Numbered from the stretch's first letter, positions 1 through 7,037 are shown. The stretch is 8,611 nt of DNA from Bacillota bacterium (GCA_023399275.1 JAEWQH010000030.1:1-8611); one strand, 5' to 3'. Notes: generated by a model from the letters alone, not told the origin. Made by a program: numbers and translations.

Positions 1-1558
1 CGTTGGCTCGTATACGGGCCGCGTGGAGATCGACGCAAAGGGCGGCTATCTCTGCCCCGGCCTGATCGATGGGCATGTGCACATCGAGTCCTCGATGGCG
101 CATCCTTCGCGCTTTGCCAACGTCATCCTCGAAAAAGGCACCACCTCCATCATCGCCGATCCGCACGAGATCGCAAACGTTTGCGGGTCGGACGGAATCC
201 AATACATGCTCGACCAAACGGAATGGCTTCCCCTTTCCGTTTTTGTTATGGTTCCTTCCTGCGTTCCCTGCACCGCTTTTGAAACCAGCGGCGCCAAACT
301 GACGGCGCGCGACCTCGAGCCCTTCATCAGCCACCCGCGCGTGCTCGGGCTCGGCGAGGTGATGGACTATGTGGCAACCGTAGAGGGCGAGGGCGAGATG
401 CTCGACAAGCTGCACCTCTTCCGCCACCACCCCATCGACGGCCACGCGCCCACGCTCAGCGGCGACGCGCTCAACGCCTACTGCGTAGCCGGGCCGTACA
501 CCGACCACGAGTGCATCACCTATGAAGAAGTGCTTGAAAAGCTCCGCAAGGGCCTGCGCATCCATCTGCGCCTCGGCTCCGCCAACCGCGGCGTAGAGGA
601 GATCATGAAAAAGATCGCGGAAAACGGCCTGCCCACGCGCAGGATGTCTTTCTGCACGGACGACAAGCACCTCTCCGACATCCGCGAGGAGGGGCATATC
701 AACTATATCGTGCGCCGCGCGGTGGCAAACGGCATCCCGCCGATCCAGGCCATCCAGATGGCGACCATCAACACCGCGGACACCTATGGCATCCGTCACT
801 ACGGCGCGGTCGCGCCGGGATACCGCGCAGACCTCGTGCTGTTTGACAACCTCACGGACTTCAACCCGCAGTTTGTCATCACCGACGGCAAGGTGTTTGA
901 GCCCAGTGTCGATACGCATATCAAACCCGATCCGAAGATCTACAACAGCGTCCACCTCGCCCCGCGCAAGCCGGATATCTTCCGCATGCCGGTCTCCGGC
1001 CGGGCAAACATCCTCCGCCTGATCCCCAAAGAACTCGTCACTGCGTTGGATGTGGAAGAGGTCTACACCGAAAACGGGCTCTTCGTCCCGCGCGACGGGC
1101 TGCTCAAGCTTGCGGTGCTGGAGCGGCACCATGCCTCCGGGCGGGTGGGGCTCGGCATCCTGCGCGGGTTCGATATCCGCAACGGCGCCATCGCGACCAC
1201 GGTCGGCCACGACTCGCACAATCTCGTGGTCGTTGGCGACAACGACGCGGATATGCTGCTGGCGGTCGACGCGCTCGAGGAGTGCGGCGGCGGCTATGTG
1301 GTCGTCAGCAACGGCGAAGTGCTGGCAAAGCTCGTGCTCTCCGTCGCGGGGCTGATGAGCGACGCGCCGCTGGAGACCATTCTCAAGCATCAACGCGAGC
1401 TGCTCGACGCGGCGCACCGGCTCGGTATCCGCACCGAGAGCGACCCGTTTATCACCCTTTCGTTCATCGCGCTGCCGGTCATACCCGACGTTCGGCTTAC
1501 GGACATGGGGCTCTTCAACGTGCGCACGATGGAGTTTTTTGACAAAACTGACGTTTAG
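1..1558 (+). CDS. ade: Adenine deaminase, 5'-truncated by the window edge
   Basis: Hydrolyses adenine to hypoxanthine and ammonia (EC 3.5.4.2) in the cytoplasm, for purine salvage or catabolism. The reading frame is open from base 2 to the TAA-free end and stops at TAG 1556-1558, giving 518 visible residues. Family members are about 570-600 aa, so roughly 60 N-terminal residues lie outside the window. The GTG at 23 is internal, because the frame stays open upstream and reads VGSYTGRVEID. Amidohydrolase metal ligands are visible: the family signature DGHVHIESSM with HVH at 74-82, the Glu of LGLGEVMDY, the His of DGHAP and of TDHE, and the Asp of FCTDDKH (659-661). The C-terminal domain specific to this family is present, with GHDSHNLVVVGDNDADM and DPFITLSFIALPVIPDVRLT. 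The neighbouring xdhABC operon would oxidise the hypoxanthine product. No terminator is evident after the stop. The assignment is very secure. Confidence 0.97.
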   Translation, partial: VGSYTGRVEIDAKGGYLCPGLIDGHVHIESSMAHPSRFANVILEKGTTSIIADPHEIANVCGSDGIQYMLDQTEWLPLSVFVMVPSCVPCTAFETSGAKLTARDLEPFISHPRVLGLGEVMDYVATVEGEGEMLDKLHLFRHHPIDGHAPTLSGDALNAYCVAGPYTDHECITYEEVLEKLRKGLRIHLRLGSANRGVEEIMKKIAENGLPTRRMSFCTDDKHLSDIREEGHINYIVRRAVANGIPPIQAIQMATINTADTYGIRHYGAVAPGYRADLVLFDNLTDFNPQFVITDGKVFEPSVDTHIKPDPKIYNSVHLAPRKPDIFRMPVSGRANILRLIPKELVTALDVEEVYTENGLFVPRDGLLKLAVLERHHASGRVGLGILRGFDIRNGAIATTVGHDSHNLVVVGDNDADMLLAVDALEECGGGYVVVSNGEVLAKLVLSVAGLMSDAPLETILKHQRELLDAAHRLGIRTESDPFITLSFIALPVIPDVRLTDMGLFNVRTMEFFDKTDV

Positions 1559-1586
1559 TGACTTTTCTGCGTTTTAATCGACTGAT

Positions 1587-1599
1587 CATATAGTATATG
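1587..1599. promoter_or_regulatory. 13-base AT-rich palindrome, candidate operator
   Basis: CATATA (1587-1592), one central G, then TATATG (1594-1599) form a perfect inverted repeat. It overlaps the -10-like TATAGT (1589-1594) in the only AT-rich stretch upstream of xdhA. A dimeric repressor site is plausible. AT-rich sequence also yields such palindromes by chance, and no regulator gene is in the window. Confidence 0.25.
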
Positions 1600-1764
1600 T
1601 TGTTTATTTTGTGATATTCTCGTAGCGTTTTGATGAATGCCGATACAATGCCTCTCTCCGGCGTTATGATAAACATGGATGAATAGACGCTTTCCCCGCC
1701 AAAACCGGCAGAGAAGCGGCCGTTTTCGCCGGCAAATGGGCCACCGAAGCAACAGCAGCCGATC

Positions 1765-1795
1765 ACCGGCGGCAAGGAGCGATGCCGCCGGTTTT
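1765..1795 (+). terminator. Terminator-like hairpin in the xdhA leader
   Basis: ACCGGCGGCA (1765-1774) and TGCCGCCGGT (1783-1792) form a perfect 10-bp stem with the 8-base loop AGGAGCGA, followed by TTT (1793-1795). The T-run is short for an intrinsic terminator, so it may be a weak or conditional one. It lies 13 bases before the xdhA ribosome binding site and its 3' arm can instead pair with 1700-1709. It could end ade transcription, attenuate xdhA, or only shape the 5' end of the mRNA. Confidence 0.5.
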
Positions 1796-1818
1796 GCCAC
1801 AAATCACAGGAGGATAAT

Positions 1819-4104
1819 ATGGTAGTTGGACAAAGCGTCAAACGCGTGGACGCAATCGACAAGGTCACTGGCCGGGCGCGCTATACGGATGACCTCGCCG
1901 ACAAAAGCGCGCTGATCGTAAAGATCTATCACTCGACCATCGCCCACGGCATGGTCCAGTCCGTCGACAAAAGCGCAGCAGAGCGCATTCCCGGCGTCGT
2001 GAAGGTGCTCAGCTGTTTCGACGTGCCAAACCTTCCCTTCCCCACCGCGGGGCACCCGTGGTCGACCGACCCGCATCATCAGGACGTCGCCGACCGTCTG
2101 CTGCTCAACCGCCACGTGCGCTACTATGGTGACGATGTCGCCGTCGTCATCGCCGAGGATGAGGTCGCGGCGGATCAGGGGTTGCGCGCCCTCAAGGTGG
2201 AGTATGAGGAGTACCCGTTTGTGCTCGACGCGCAGGAGGCCATGCAAGACGGCGCGCCTCAGCTGCACGAGCGCTTCCCAAACAACACGCTTGCGCACAC
2301 GGGCTATGAAGTCGGCAACTTTGCCGAGGCGATCTCAGAGCCCGGGCTGGTGAAGGTCGAGGGCTGGTACGACACGCCCGTGGTGCAGCACTGCCACATC
2401 GAAAACCATATCTGCTTTGCCGAGGAACAGTTTGGCAAGCTCGTGATCGTCTCCAGCACGCAGATTCCGCACATCGTGCGGCGCATCTGCGGGCAGGCTC
2501 TGGGTCTGCCCTGGGGCAGTGTCCGGCTCATCAAGCCCTACATCGGCGGCGGTTTTGGAAACAAGCAGGATGCGCTCTACGAGCCGCTCTGCGGATTTTG
2601 CTGCCAGCAGGTCGGCGGCAGGCTGGTCAAGCTGGATGTCAGCCGCGAGGAGACGTTTGTCAGCAACCGCGTGCGCCACGCCATTCGTTACCACATCGTC
2701 ACCTATGCCCGGCCGGACGGGCGCTTTGTCGCGCGGCAGATGGAGGCCTACTCCAACCAGGGCGCATATGCGAGCCACGGCCACGGCATCGTCGCCAAGG
2801 GCGCGGGCGCGTTCAAGCAGATCTATGTGGATGACAAGGCAACGAAGGTGGACGCATACACCGTATTCACCAACTTGCCCGCTGCGGGTGCGATGCGCGC
2901 CTACGGCATACCACAGGTTTCGTTTGCCATAGAAAGCAATGTGGAGGATGCGGCAAAGCAGCTCGGTATAGACTCCCTCAAGCTTCGCCAAATGAATATG
3001 ATGCCGGTCGGCTATGTGGACGCGTTCTCCAAAAACTGCAATTACTTCGACAGTCTGAACCAGTGCATTGCCAAAGGCAAGGCCTACATGGACTACGACC
3101 GCCTGCACGCGGCATATGCCAAGCAGACCGGGCTCATCCGCCGCGGTGTCGGCATGGCGATCTTCTGGTACAATACGGCCGTATGGCCCATCTCGCTGGA
3201 AGCCAGCAGCTGCCGCATGGTGATGAACCAGGACGGCTCGGTGCAGTTTGAGATCGGAGAGACCGAGATCGGCCAGGGCGCGGATACCGCGTTTGCGCAG
3301 ATGGTTGCAGATACCGTCGGCGTGCCGTTTGAAAAAGTGCATGTGCTCACCACGCAGGACACGGACATCACCCCGTTTGGCACGGGTGCGTATGCCTCGC
3401 GCCAGACGTATGTCGCCGGGTTCGCCATCCACAACATCGGGACCCAGCTTAAAAACAAGGTGCTGAAATACGCAGAGTATCTCACCGGGAAGAGCGCAGA
3501 CACGCTCGATCTCGTCAACGGCGTCGTCATCGAAAAAGCGAGCGGGGAGGAACTCCTGCCGATCGAGGAGCTCGCGACCAGCGCGCTCTACTCCCTCGAT
3601 CAGGCGGAGCAGTTCAGCGCCGAGGGTACCACGCAGATCAAGAGCAACGCCTACTCCTTCGGGTGCGGCTTTGCCGAGGTGGAGGTGGACATCCCCATGT
3701 GTAAGGTCAAACTGCTGCGCATGATCAACGTGCACGACTGCGGCCGGCTGATCAACCCGCAGTTGGCCGAGGCGCAGGTGCACGGCGGCATGAGCATGGC
3801 CATCGGTTACGGCATGGGTGAGCAGCTGCTCTTCGATCCCAAGACAGGGCGGCCGCTGAACAACAACCTGCTCGATTACAAGCTCTGCACCACGATGGAC
3901 CACCCCGATCTGCGGGCGGAATTCGTTGAGAATTTCGAGCCGACCAGCCCGTTTGGCACCAAGGCGCTCGGGGAGCCGCCGGCCTGCCCGGGCGCGCCCG
4001 CTATTCGAAATGCCATTCTAAACGCAACGGGCGTCTCCATCAACCGCACCCCCATGACGCCGCACGTCCTCTTTGAGCGCTTCAAAGAGGAAGGCCTCTT
4101 ATAG
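1819..4104 (+). CDS. xdhA: Xanthine dehydrogenase, molybdopterin-binding subunit
   Basis: Large catalytic subunit (761 aa; the E. coli XdhA type is about 752) of a three-subunit molybdenum hydroxylase that converts hypoxanthine to xanthine and urate. ATG 1819 follows AGGAGG with 5-base spacing, and the protein starts in the usual place (VGQSVKRVDAIDKVTGRARYTDD). An N-terminal a/b-hammerhead domain spans about residues 10-130, followed by the Mo-binding domains. Visible motifs are STQIPH (Q215, the Mo-contacting Gln position), GGGFGNKQD (243-251), AMRAYGIPQ (358-366, with R360 as the substrate-orienting Arg), ETEIGQGADT (481-490), and KALGEPP with E719 as the catalytic base. Q250 stands where bovine enzyme has Glu802, as I recall also in E. 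coli XdhA. No selenocysteine codon is needed. It is first gene of the operon, with xdhB and xdhC after it. Other purine or N-heterocycle hydroxylases are possible, but the XdhABC resemblance is strong throughout. Confidence 0.93.
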   Translation: MVVGQSVKRVDAIDKVTGRARYTDDLADKSALIVKIYHSTIAHGMVQSVDKSAAERIPGVVKVLSCFDVPNLPFPTAGHPWSTDPHHQDVADRLLLNRHVRYYGDDVAVVIAEDEVAADQGLRALKVEYEEYPFVLDAQEAMQDGAPQLHERFPNNTLAHTGYEVGNFAEAISEPGLVKVEGWYDTPVVQHCHIENHICFAEEQFGKLVIVSSTQIPHIVRRICGQALGLPWGSVRLIKPYIGGGFGNKQDALYEPLCGFCCQQVGGRLVKLDVSREETFVSNRVRHAIRYHIVTYARPDGRFVARQMEAYSNQGAYASHGHGIVAKGAGAFKQIYVDDKATKVDAYTVFTNLPAAGAMRAYGIPQVSFAIESNVEDAAKQLGIDSLKLRQMNMMPVGYVDAFSKNCNYFDSLNQCIAKGKAYMDYDRLHAAYAKQTGLIRRGVGMAIFWYNTAVWPISLEASSCRMVMNQDGSVQFEIGETEIGQGADTAFAQMVADTVGVPFEKVHVLTTQDTDITPFGTGAYASRQTYVAGFAIHNIGTQLKNKVLKYAEYLTGKSADTLDLVNGVVIEKASGEELLPIEELATSALYSLDQAEQFSAEGTTQIKSNAYSFGCGFAEVEVDIPMCKVKLLRMINVHDCGRLINPQLAEAQVHGGMSMAIGYGMGEQLLFDPKTGRPLNNNLLDYKLCTTMDHPDLRAEFVENFEPTSPFGTKALGEPPACPGAPAIRNAILNATGVSINRTPMTPHVLFERFKEEGLL

Positions 4105-4119
4105 GAGAAGGAGTTTGCC

Positions 4120-4191
4120 ATGATTGATTCGCTTCCAGCGTTGATCCCCCTATGCTTTGCCATGCAGAAAGGAGCTGACGACCATGTATGA
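4120..4191 (+). CDS. Possible 23-aa ORF between xdhA and xdhB
   Basis: ATG 4120 is preceded by a strong ribosome binding site, AAGGAG (4108-4113), with 6-base spacing. The ORF runs MIDSLPALIPLCFAMQKGAD and three more residues to TGA 4189-4191, and overlaps the xdhB start (ATG 4184) by 8 bases in another frame. I do not recognise the peptide. It could be a coupling peptide that brings ribosomes to xdhB, or a decayed copy of the xdhB start: M-I-D-S resembles XdhB M-Y-D-F-S, and TTTGCCATG occurs twice here (4114-4122 and 4156-4164). Such short ORFs are common by chance; only the ribosome binding site argues for translation. Confidence 0.25.
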   Translation: MIDSLPALIPLCFAMQKGADDHV

Positions 4192-5065
4192 TTTTTCCGC
4201 TTTATATGAGGCAACGAGCGTTGCGCACGCCGTCGAACTCATGCAGGAGCACCCGTCGGCAGTTTTGATTGCGGGCGGCAGCGACGTTTTGATCAAGATG
4301 CGCGAAGGCAAACTCGCCGGCGTCGAGCTCATCAGCCTCTACAAGCTCGACGAGCTGCGCGAGGTCACCATGGACCCCGACGGCGCGCTGCGCATCGGCC
4401 CCATGACGAGTTTCTCCCATGCGACGAAAAGCCCGCTGCTCAAGCGGTATATGCCCGTGCTCGGGGAAGCCGCAGATACCGCAGGCGGCCCGCAGCTTAG
4501 AAACATCGGCACGCTCGGCGGCAACATCTGCAACGGCGTAACCAGCGCGGACACGGCATCGACCCAACTGGCCTACGATGCGATGCTTGAGATCACCGGC
4601 GCCGAGGGCACGCGCGAGATCAGCATACATGACTTCTACAAAGGCGTCGGCAAGGTGGATCTGCGGCCGGGCGAGCTGCTCACCGCCATACGCATCCCCA
4701 AAGAGAGCTATGAAAGCTGCTATGGCTTCTACATCAAGTACGCCATGCGAAACGCCATGGACATCGCGACCATCGGCTGCTCGGTCAACGTCGTGCTCAG
4801 CGCAGACAAGCGGACGATCGAGCGGCTGCGCATCTCCTACGGCGTTGCCGGCCCGGTCCCCATGCGCGCGAAAAACGCCGAGGCTGCCCTCGGCGGCCAG
4901 CCTGTCGGTGAAGCGGCCGTGGAACTTGTCGGCAAAGCGGTGCTCGACGACGTAAACCCGCGCACCAGCTGGCGCGCAAGCGCGGATTTTCGCAAGCAGA
5001 TCATCAGCGAAACAGCCCGCCGCGGCCTACGCGCCGCAGTCGAGCGCGCAGGAGGCGCCTTCTGA
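4184..5065 (+). CDS. xdhB: Xanthine dehydrogenase, FAD-binding subunit
   Basis: The 293-aa FAD subunit carries electrons from the iron-sulfur subunit to NAD+ or another acceptor. E. coli XdhB is about 292 aa. ATG 4184 is chosen because AAAGGAG (4168-4174) lies 9 bases upstream and the protein then begins MYDFSALYEA, matching the E. coli-type start; an upstream in-frame TTG (4157) would add nine residues that fit nothing. FAD-binding motifs of the CO dehydrogenase flavoprotein family are visible: AGGSDVL (30-36), and GGPQLRNIGTLGGNICNG (101-118) followed by TSAD (120-123). YAMRNAMDIATIGCSVNV leads into the C-terminal domain, which ends DVNPRTSWRASADFRKQII. There is no insertion of the sort that carries the extra [4Fe-4S] cluster in 4-hydroxybenzoyl-CoA reductase. 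xdhC begins one base after the stop, so translation is probably coupled. Confidence 0.93.
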   Translation: MYDFSALYEATSVAHAVELMQEHPSAVLIAGGSDVLIKMREGKLAGVELISLYKLDELREVTMDPDGALRIGPMTSFSHATKSPLLKRYMPVLGEAADTAGGPQLRNIGTLGGNICNGVTSADTASTQLAYDAMLEITGAEGTREISIHDFYKGVGKVDLRPGELLTAIRIPKESYESCYGFYIKYAMRNAMDIATIGCSVNVVLSADKRTIERLRISYGVAGPVPMRAKNAEAALGGQPVGEAAVELVGKAVLDDVNPRTSWRASADFRKQIISETARRGLRAAVERAGGAF

Positions 5066-5066
5066 T

Positions 5067-5549
5067 ATGGAAAAGAAACTGGTCAAGTGCAACATCAACG
5101 GCAAGGACGTAGAGACATATGTGGACGTGCGCGCCTCGCTGACAGACATGCTGCGAAACGACTACCGCCTCACCTCGGTCAAGAAAGGCTGCGAGGTCGG
5201 CGAGTGCGGCGCGTGCAATGTCATCATCGACGGCGAATGCTTCAACTCGTGCATCTATCTTGCCGTTTGGGCAGAGGGAAAGCACATCCGCACACTCGAA
5301 AGCCTGCTCGGCCCCGGCGGAGAGCTTTCGGACATCCAGCAGGCGTTTGTGGACGAGGCGGCAGTTCAATGCGGCTTCTGCACGCCGGGCTTCATCATGA
5401 CCGCAGTGGAGATCCTCGAAACCGGCAAAGAGTACACGCGCGCAGAGCTGCGCAAGCTGCTCTCAGGCCATCTCTGCCGCTGCACAGGGTATGAAAACAT
5501 CATCAATGCCGTCGAAAAGACCATGAAAAAACGGCTGGGCAAGGCCTAG
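5067..5549 (+). CDS. xdhC: Xanthine dehydrogenase, [2Fe-2S] subunit
   Basis: The 160-aa small subunit (E. coli XdhC is 159) holds two [2Fe-2S] clusters that relay electrons from the Mo centre to FAD. The N-terminal plant-ferredoxin-type domain has C42, C47, C50 and C62 in GCEVGECGACNV and FNSC. The C-terminal helical domain has C102 and C105 (QCGFCTPG) and C137 and C139 (HLCRCTGYENI). All eight ligands are intact. ATG 5067 follows the xdhB TGA (5063-5065) by one base. Its ribosome binding site AGGAGG (5050-5055) lies inside the xdhB end with 11-base spacing, which implies a shared message and roughly stoichiometric synthesis. This XdhC is the iron-sulfur subunit; it is not the Mo-cofactor sulfuration chaperone that carries the same name in Rhodobacter. 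Confidence 0.95.
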   Translation: MEKKLVKCNINGKDVETYVDVRASLTDMLRNDYRLTSVKKGCEVGECGACNVIIDGECFNSCIYLAVWAEGKHIRTLESLLGPGGELSDIQQAFVDEAAVQCGFCTPGFIMTAVEILETGKEYTRAELRKLLSGHLCRCTGYENIINAVEKTMKKRLGKA

Positions 5550-5647
5550 CGCGCTTGCGACAAGCCTGAAAAAATCTGGATCCCATGCAAAAAAAAGAAT
5601 TGCATTTGCAGAATGGTTGAAGTAGCATAAAAAACAAACCATCCTCG

Positions 5648-5681
5648 CCGCCCGAAGCCGCGAACCGACGGTCTCGGGCGG
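5648..5681 (+). terminator. Stem-loop between xdhC and the aminotransferase gene
   Basis: CCGCCCGA (5648-5655) and TCGGGCGG (5674-5681) form a perfect 8-bp stem. The 18-base loop contains a further possible CCG/CGG pair. Only TTTCAT follows, so it is a poor intrinsic terminator; on the opposite strand a T-rich run lies about 9 bases beyond the stem. It may end the xdh message or structure the leader of the next gene. The rest of this 165-base gap has A-runs and an ATGCAA/TTGCAT inverted repeat (5585-5590/5600-5605). The pair TTGCAT (5600-5605) and TAGCAT (5623-5628) has 17-base spacing but is only a weak promoter match. Confidence 0.35.
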
Positions 5682-5714
5682 TTTCATACTCGCTCGAAAG
5701 GAAGAACACACACC

Positions 5715-6983
5715 ATGCGTTATTCGGATTTGGACAAGGCTGCGCTTCGGGCAGAGCTATCCCGCGTGCAGCAGGACTACGAAGCGCTGCGCGGCTACAA
5801 GCTCAACATCAACCTCACCCGCGGCAAACCCGAAACCGCGCAGCTCGCGCTCTCAAACGGGCTGTTTCACACGCTCGACAACGGCGACTTTGTGATCGAC
5901 GGTGTGGACGCGCGCAACTACGGCGAGCTGGCGGGGCTCCCCTCCTGCCGCAAGCTCTTTGCCGATATCCTGTTTTGCAAGCCCGAGGAGGTCGTCGTCG
6001 GCAACAACGCGAGCCTGCAACTGATGTACGACCTGATTGCCAAGGCGTATACCCACGGCCTGAAGAACAGCGCGCGCCCTTGGGCGAAGGAGGAGAAGAT
6101 TCGCTTCCTCTGCCCCTTCCCCGGCTACGACCGCCACTTCAACGTGAGCAAGTCCTTCGGCATGGAGCTGGTGCCCGTACCGCTGAGCGAAACGGGGCCG
6201 GATATGGACCTGGTGGAGCAGCTTGTCAAGGATCCCGCCGTCAAGGGCATGTGGTGCGTTCCGAAGCACAGCAATCCGGACGGGTATGTCTACCTGCTCG
6301 AAACCTGCCGGCGCATCGCCGCGCTGCGCCCCGCCGCACCGGACTTCGCGCTCATGTGGGACAACGCCTACTGCATCCACACCTTCGAGGGAGATGACCT
6401 CCCCTTTCCGGACATGATCGGTCTGTGCCGCGAAGCGGGCAACCCAGATCTCGTGTATGAATTCGCCTCCACGAGCAAGGTGACCTTTGCGGGCGCCGGC
6501 GTCTCCTGCATGGCGGCAAGCGTGGAGAACATCAAGTATATCCTGGGACTTATGACCTTCCAGACCATAGGCCCCAACAAGGTCAATGAGCTGATGCACG
6601 TGCGCTTCCTCAAAGACGCAGAAAACACGCTTGCCCACATGCAGAAGCACGCCGCCTTCATGAAGCCGAAATTCGACCTCGTCTGCGAAGCGCTGGAAAG
6701 AGAGATCGATCCGCTCGGCATCGCGCGCTGGCATCGCCCCAAGGGCGGCTACTTTGTAAGCGTCAACCTCATGCCCGGCACGGCAAAGCGCGTGGTTACG
6801 CTTTGCAAAGAAGTCGGCGTCGCGCTCACGGGCGCGGGCGCAACATATCCCGGCGGCGTGGACCCGGAGGACACCAACCTGCGCATCGCGCCATCCTACC
6901 CGCCGCTCCTAGAGGTCCGGCAGGCGATGGACGTCTTCTGCACCTGCGCCAAGCTCGCCGCGCTCGAAAAGCTGCTGGCATAA
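5715..6983 (+). CDS. PLP-dependent aminotransferase, aspartate aminotransferase subgroup Ic type
   Basis: This 422-aa fold-type I aminotransferase probably interconverts aspartate or another amino acid with its 2-oxo acid. The N-terminus INLTRGKPETAQLALSNGL is typical of the subgroup Ic aspartate aminotransferases (Pfam PF12897 type, near 420-430 aa). Expected residues are in place: phosphate loop GNNAS (96-100), N187 in KHSNPDG, D216 and Y219 in MWDNAY, Schiff-base K255 in STSKVTFAGAG, and carboxylate-binding R390 in NLRIAPSYPP. ATG 5715 has AAAGGAAG (5697-5704) upstream and gives the usual N-terminus. It lies 165 bases after xdhC on the same strand, with a stem-loop between, so it is probably a separate transcript. 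A functional tie to purine oxidation is not shown. The substrate cannot be fixed from sequence alone; the fold and PLP chemistry are secure. Confidence 0.88.
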   Translation: MRYSDLDKAALRAELSRVQQDYEALRGYKLNINLTRGKPETAQLALSNGLFHTLDNGDFVIDGVDARNYGELAGLPSCRKLFADILFCKPEEVVVGNNASLQLMYDLIAKAYTHGLKNSARPWAKEEKIRFLCPFPGYDRHFNVSKSFGMELVPVPLSETGPDMDLVEQLVKDPAVKGMWCVPKHSNPDGYVYLLETCRRIAALRPAAPDFALMWDNAYCIHTFEGDDLPFPDMIGLCREAGNPDLVYEFASTSKVTFAGAGVSCMAASVENIKYILGLMTFQTIGPNKVNELMHVRFLKDAENTLAHMQKHAAFMKPKFDLVCEALEREIDPLGIARWHRPKGGYFVSVNLMPGTAKRVVTLCKEVGVALTGAGATYPGGVDPEDTNLRIAPSYPPLLEVRQAMDVFCTCAKLAALEKLLA

Positions 6984-7004
6984 TCTGCACAATTGCGATG
7001 CATC

Positions 7005-7037
7005 AACGCCGCTTCCGGTTAACCGGAAGCGGCGTTT
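7005..7037. terminator. Perfect 32-base palindrome, likely bidirectional terminator
   Basis: AACGCCGCTTCCGGTT (7005-7020) is followed directly by its exact reverse complement (7021-7036). As RNA this is a 14-bp stem with a TTAA loop, ending in TTT on the + strand and preceded by AA on the other. It lies 22 bases after the aminotransferase stop and 65 bases beyond the convergent mnmE stop, the position expected of a shared two-way terminator. The T-runs are short. Confidence 0.7.

Larger units (their letters stand above)
1559..1818 (+). promoter_or_regulatory. xdhA leader: AT-rich promoter region followed by structured, attenuator-like RNA
   Basis: This 260-base gap between ade and xdhA has two halves. 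Bases 1559-1690 are AT-rich, unlike the flanking genes. They contain -10-like hexamers TATAGT (1589-1594) and TACAAT (1644-1649), but I could not find a convincing -35 for either. A 7-bp stem is possible at 1636-1642/1659-1665. Bases 1691-1797 are GC-rich and can fold in competing ways. CCGGC (1705-1709) pairs with GCCGG (1728-1732). A terminator-like hairpin forms at 1765-1792. CAAAACCGGC (1700-1709) is a perfect 10-base complement of GCCGGTTTTG (1787-1796), the 3' arm and T-run of that hairpin. The ribosome binding site AGGAGG (1808-1813) lies 5 bases before ATG. The arrangement suggests premature-termination control of xdhABC. No known riboswitch class was recognised. Confidence 0.5.

Noticed and set aside
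23..25. GTG as the start of adenine deaminase
   Set aside because: The frame is open to the window edge and the upstream residues fit the family; the true start lies outside the window.
1633..1686. 17-codon ORF in the xdhA leader (MNADTMPLSGVMINMDE)
   Set aside because: It has no ribosome binding site and no regulatory codon run, so a leader-peptide attenuator is not supported.
1515..1868. 117-codon and 81-codon frames on the - strand over the ade-xdhA gap
   Set aside because: They span gene ends and AT-rich regulatory DNA, have no recognised motif and no evident ribosome binding site.
2335..3903. A 522-codon open frame on the - strand opposite xdhA
   Set aside because: It is antisense to the conserved Mo-binding domains, has no family-like motif, and is the long shadow expected opposite a GC-rich gene.
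4157..4183. TTG start nine residues upstream for XdhB
   Set aside because: ATG 4184 has well-placed AAAGGAG and matches the family N-terminus; the TTG has no such support.
5542..5567. Small hairpin GCTTG-CGA-CAAGC at the xdhC stop
   Set aside because: Only 5 bp with a 3-base loop, followed by A's on the + strand, so it is not a terminator.
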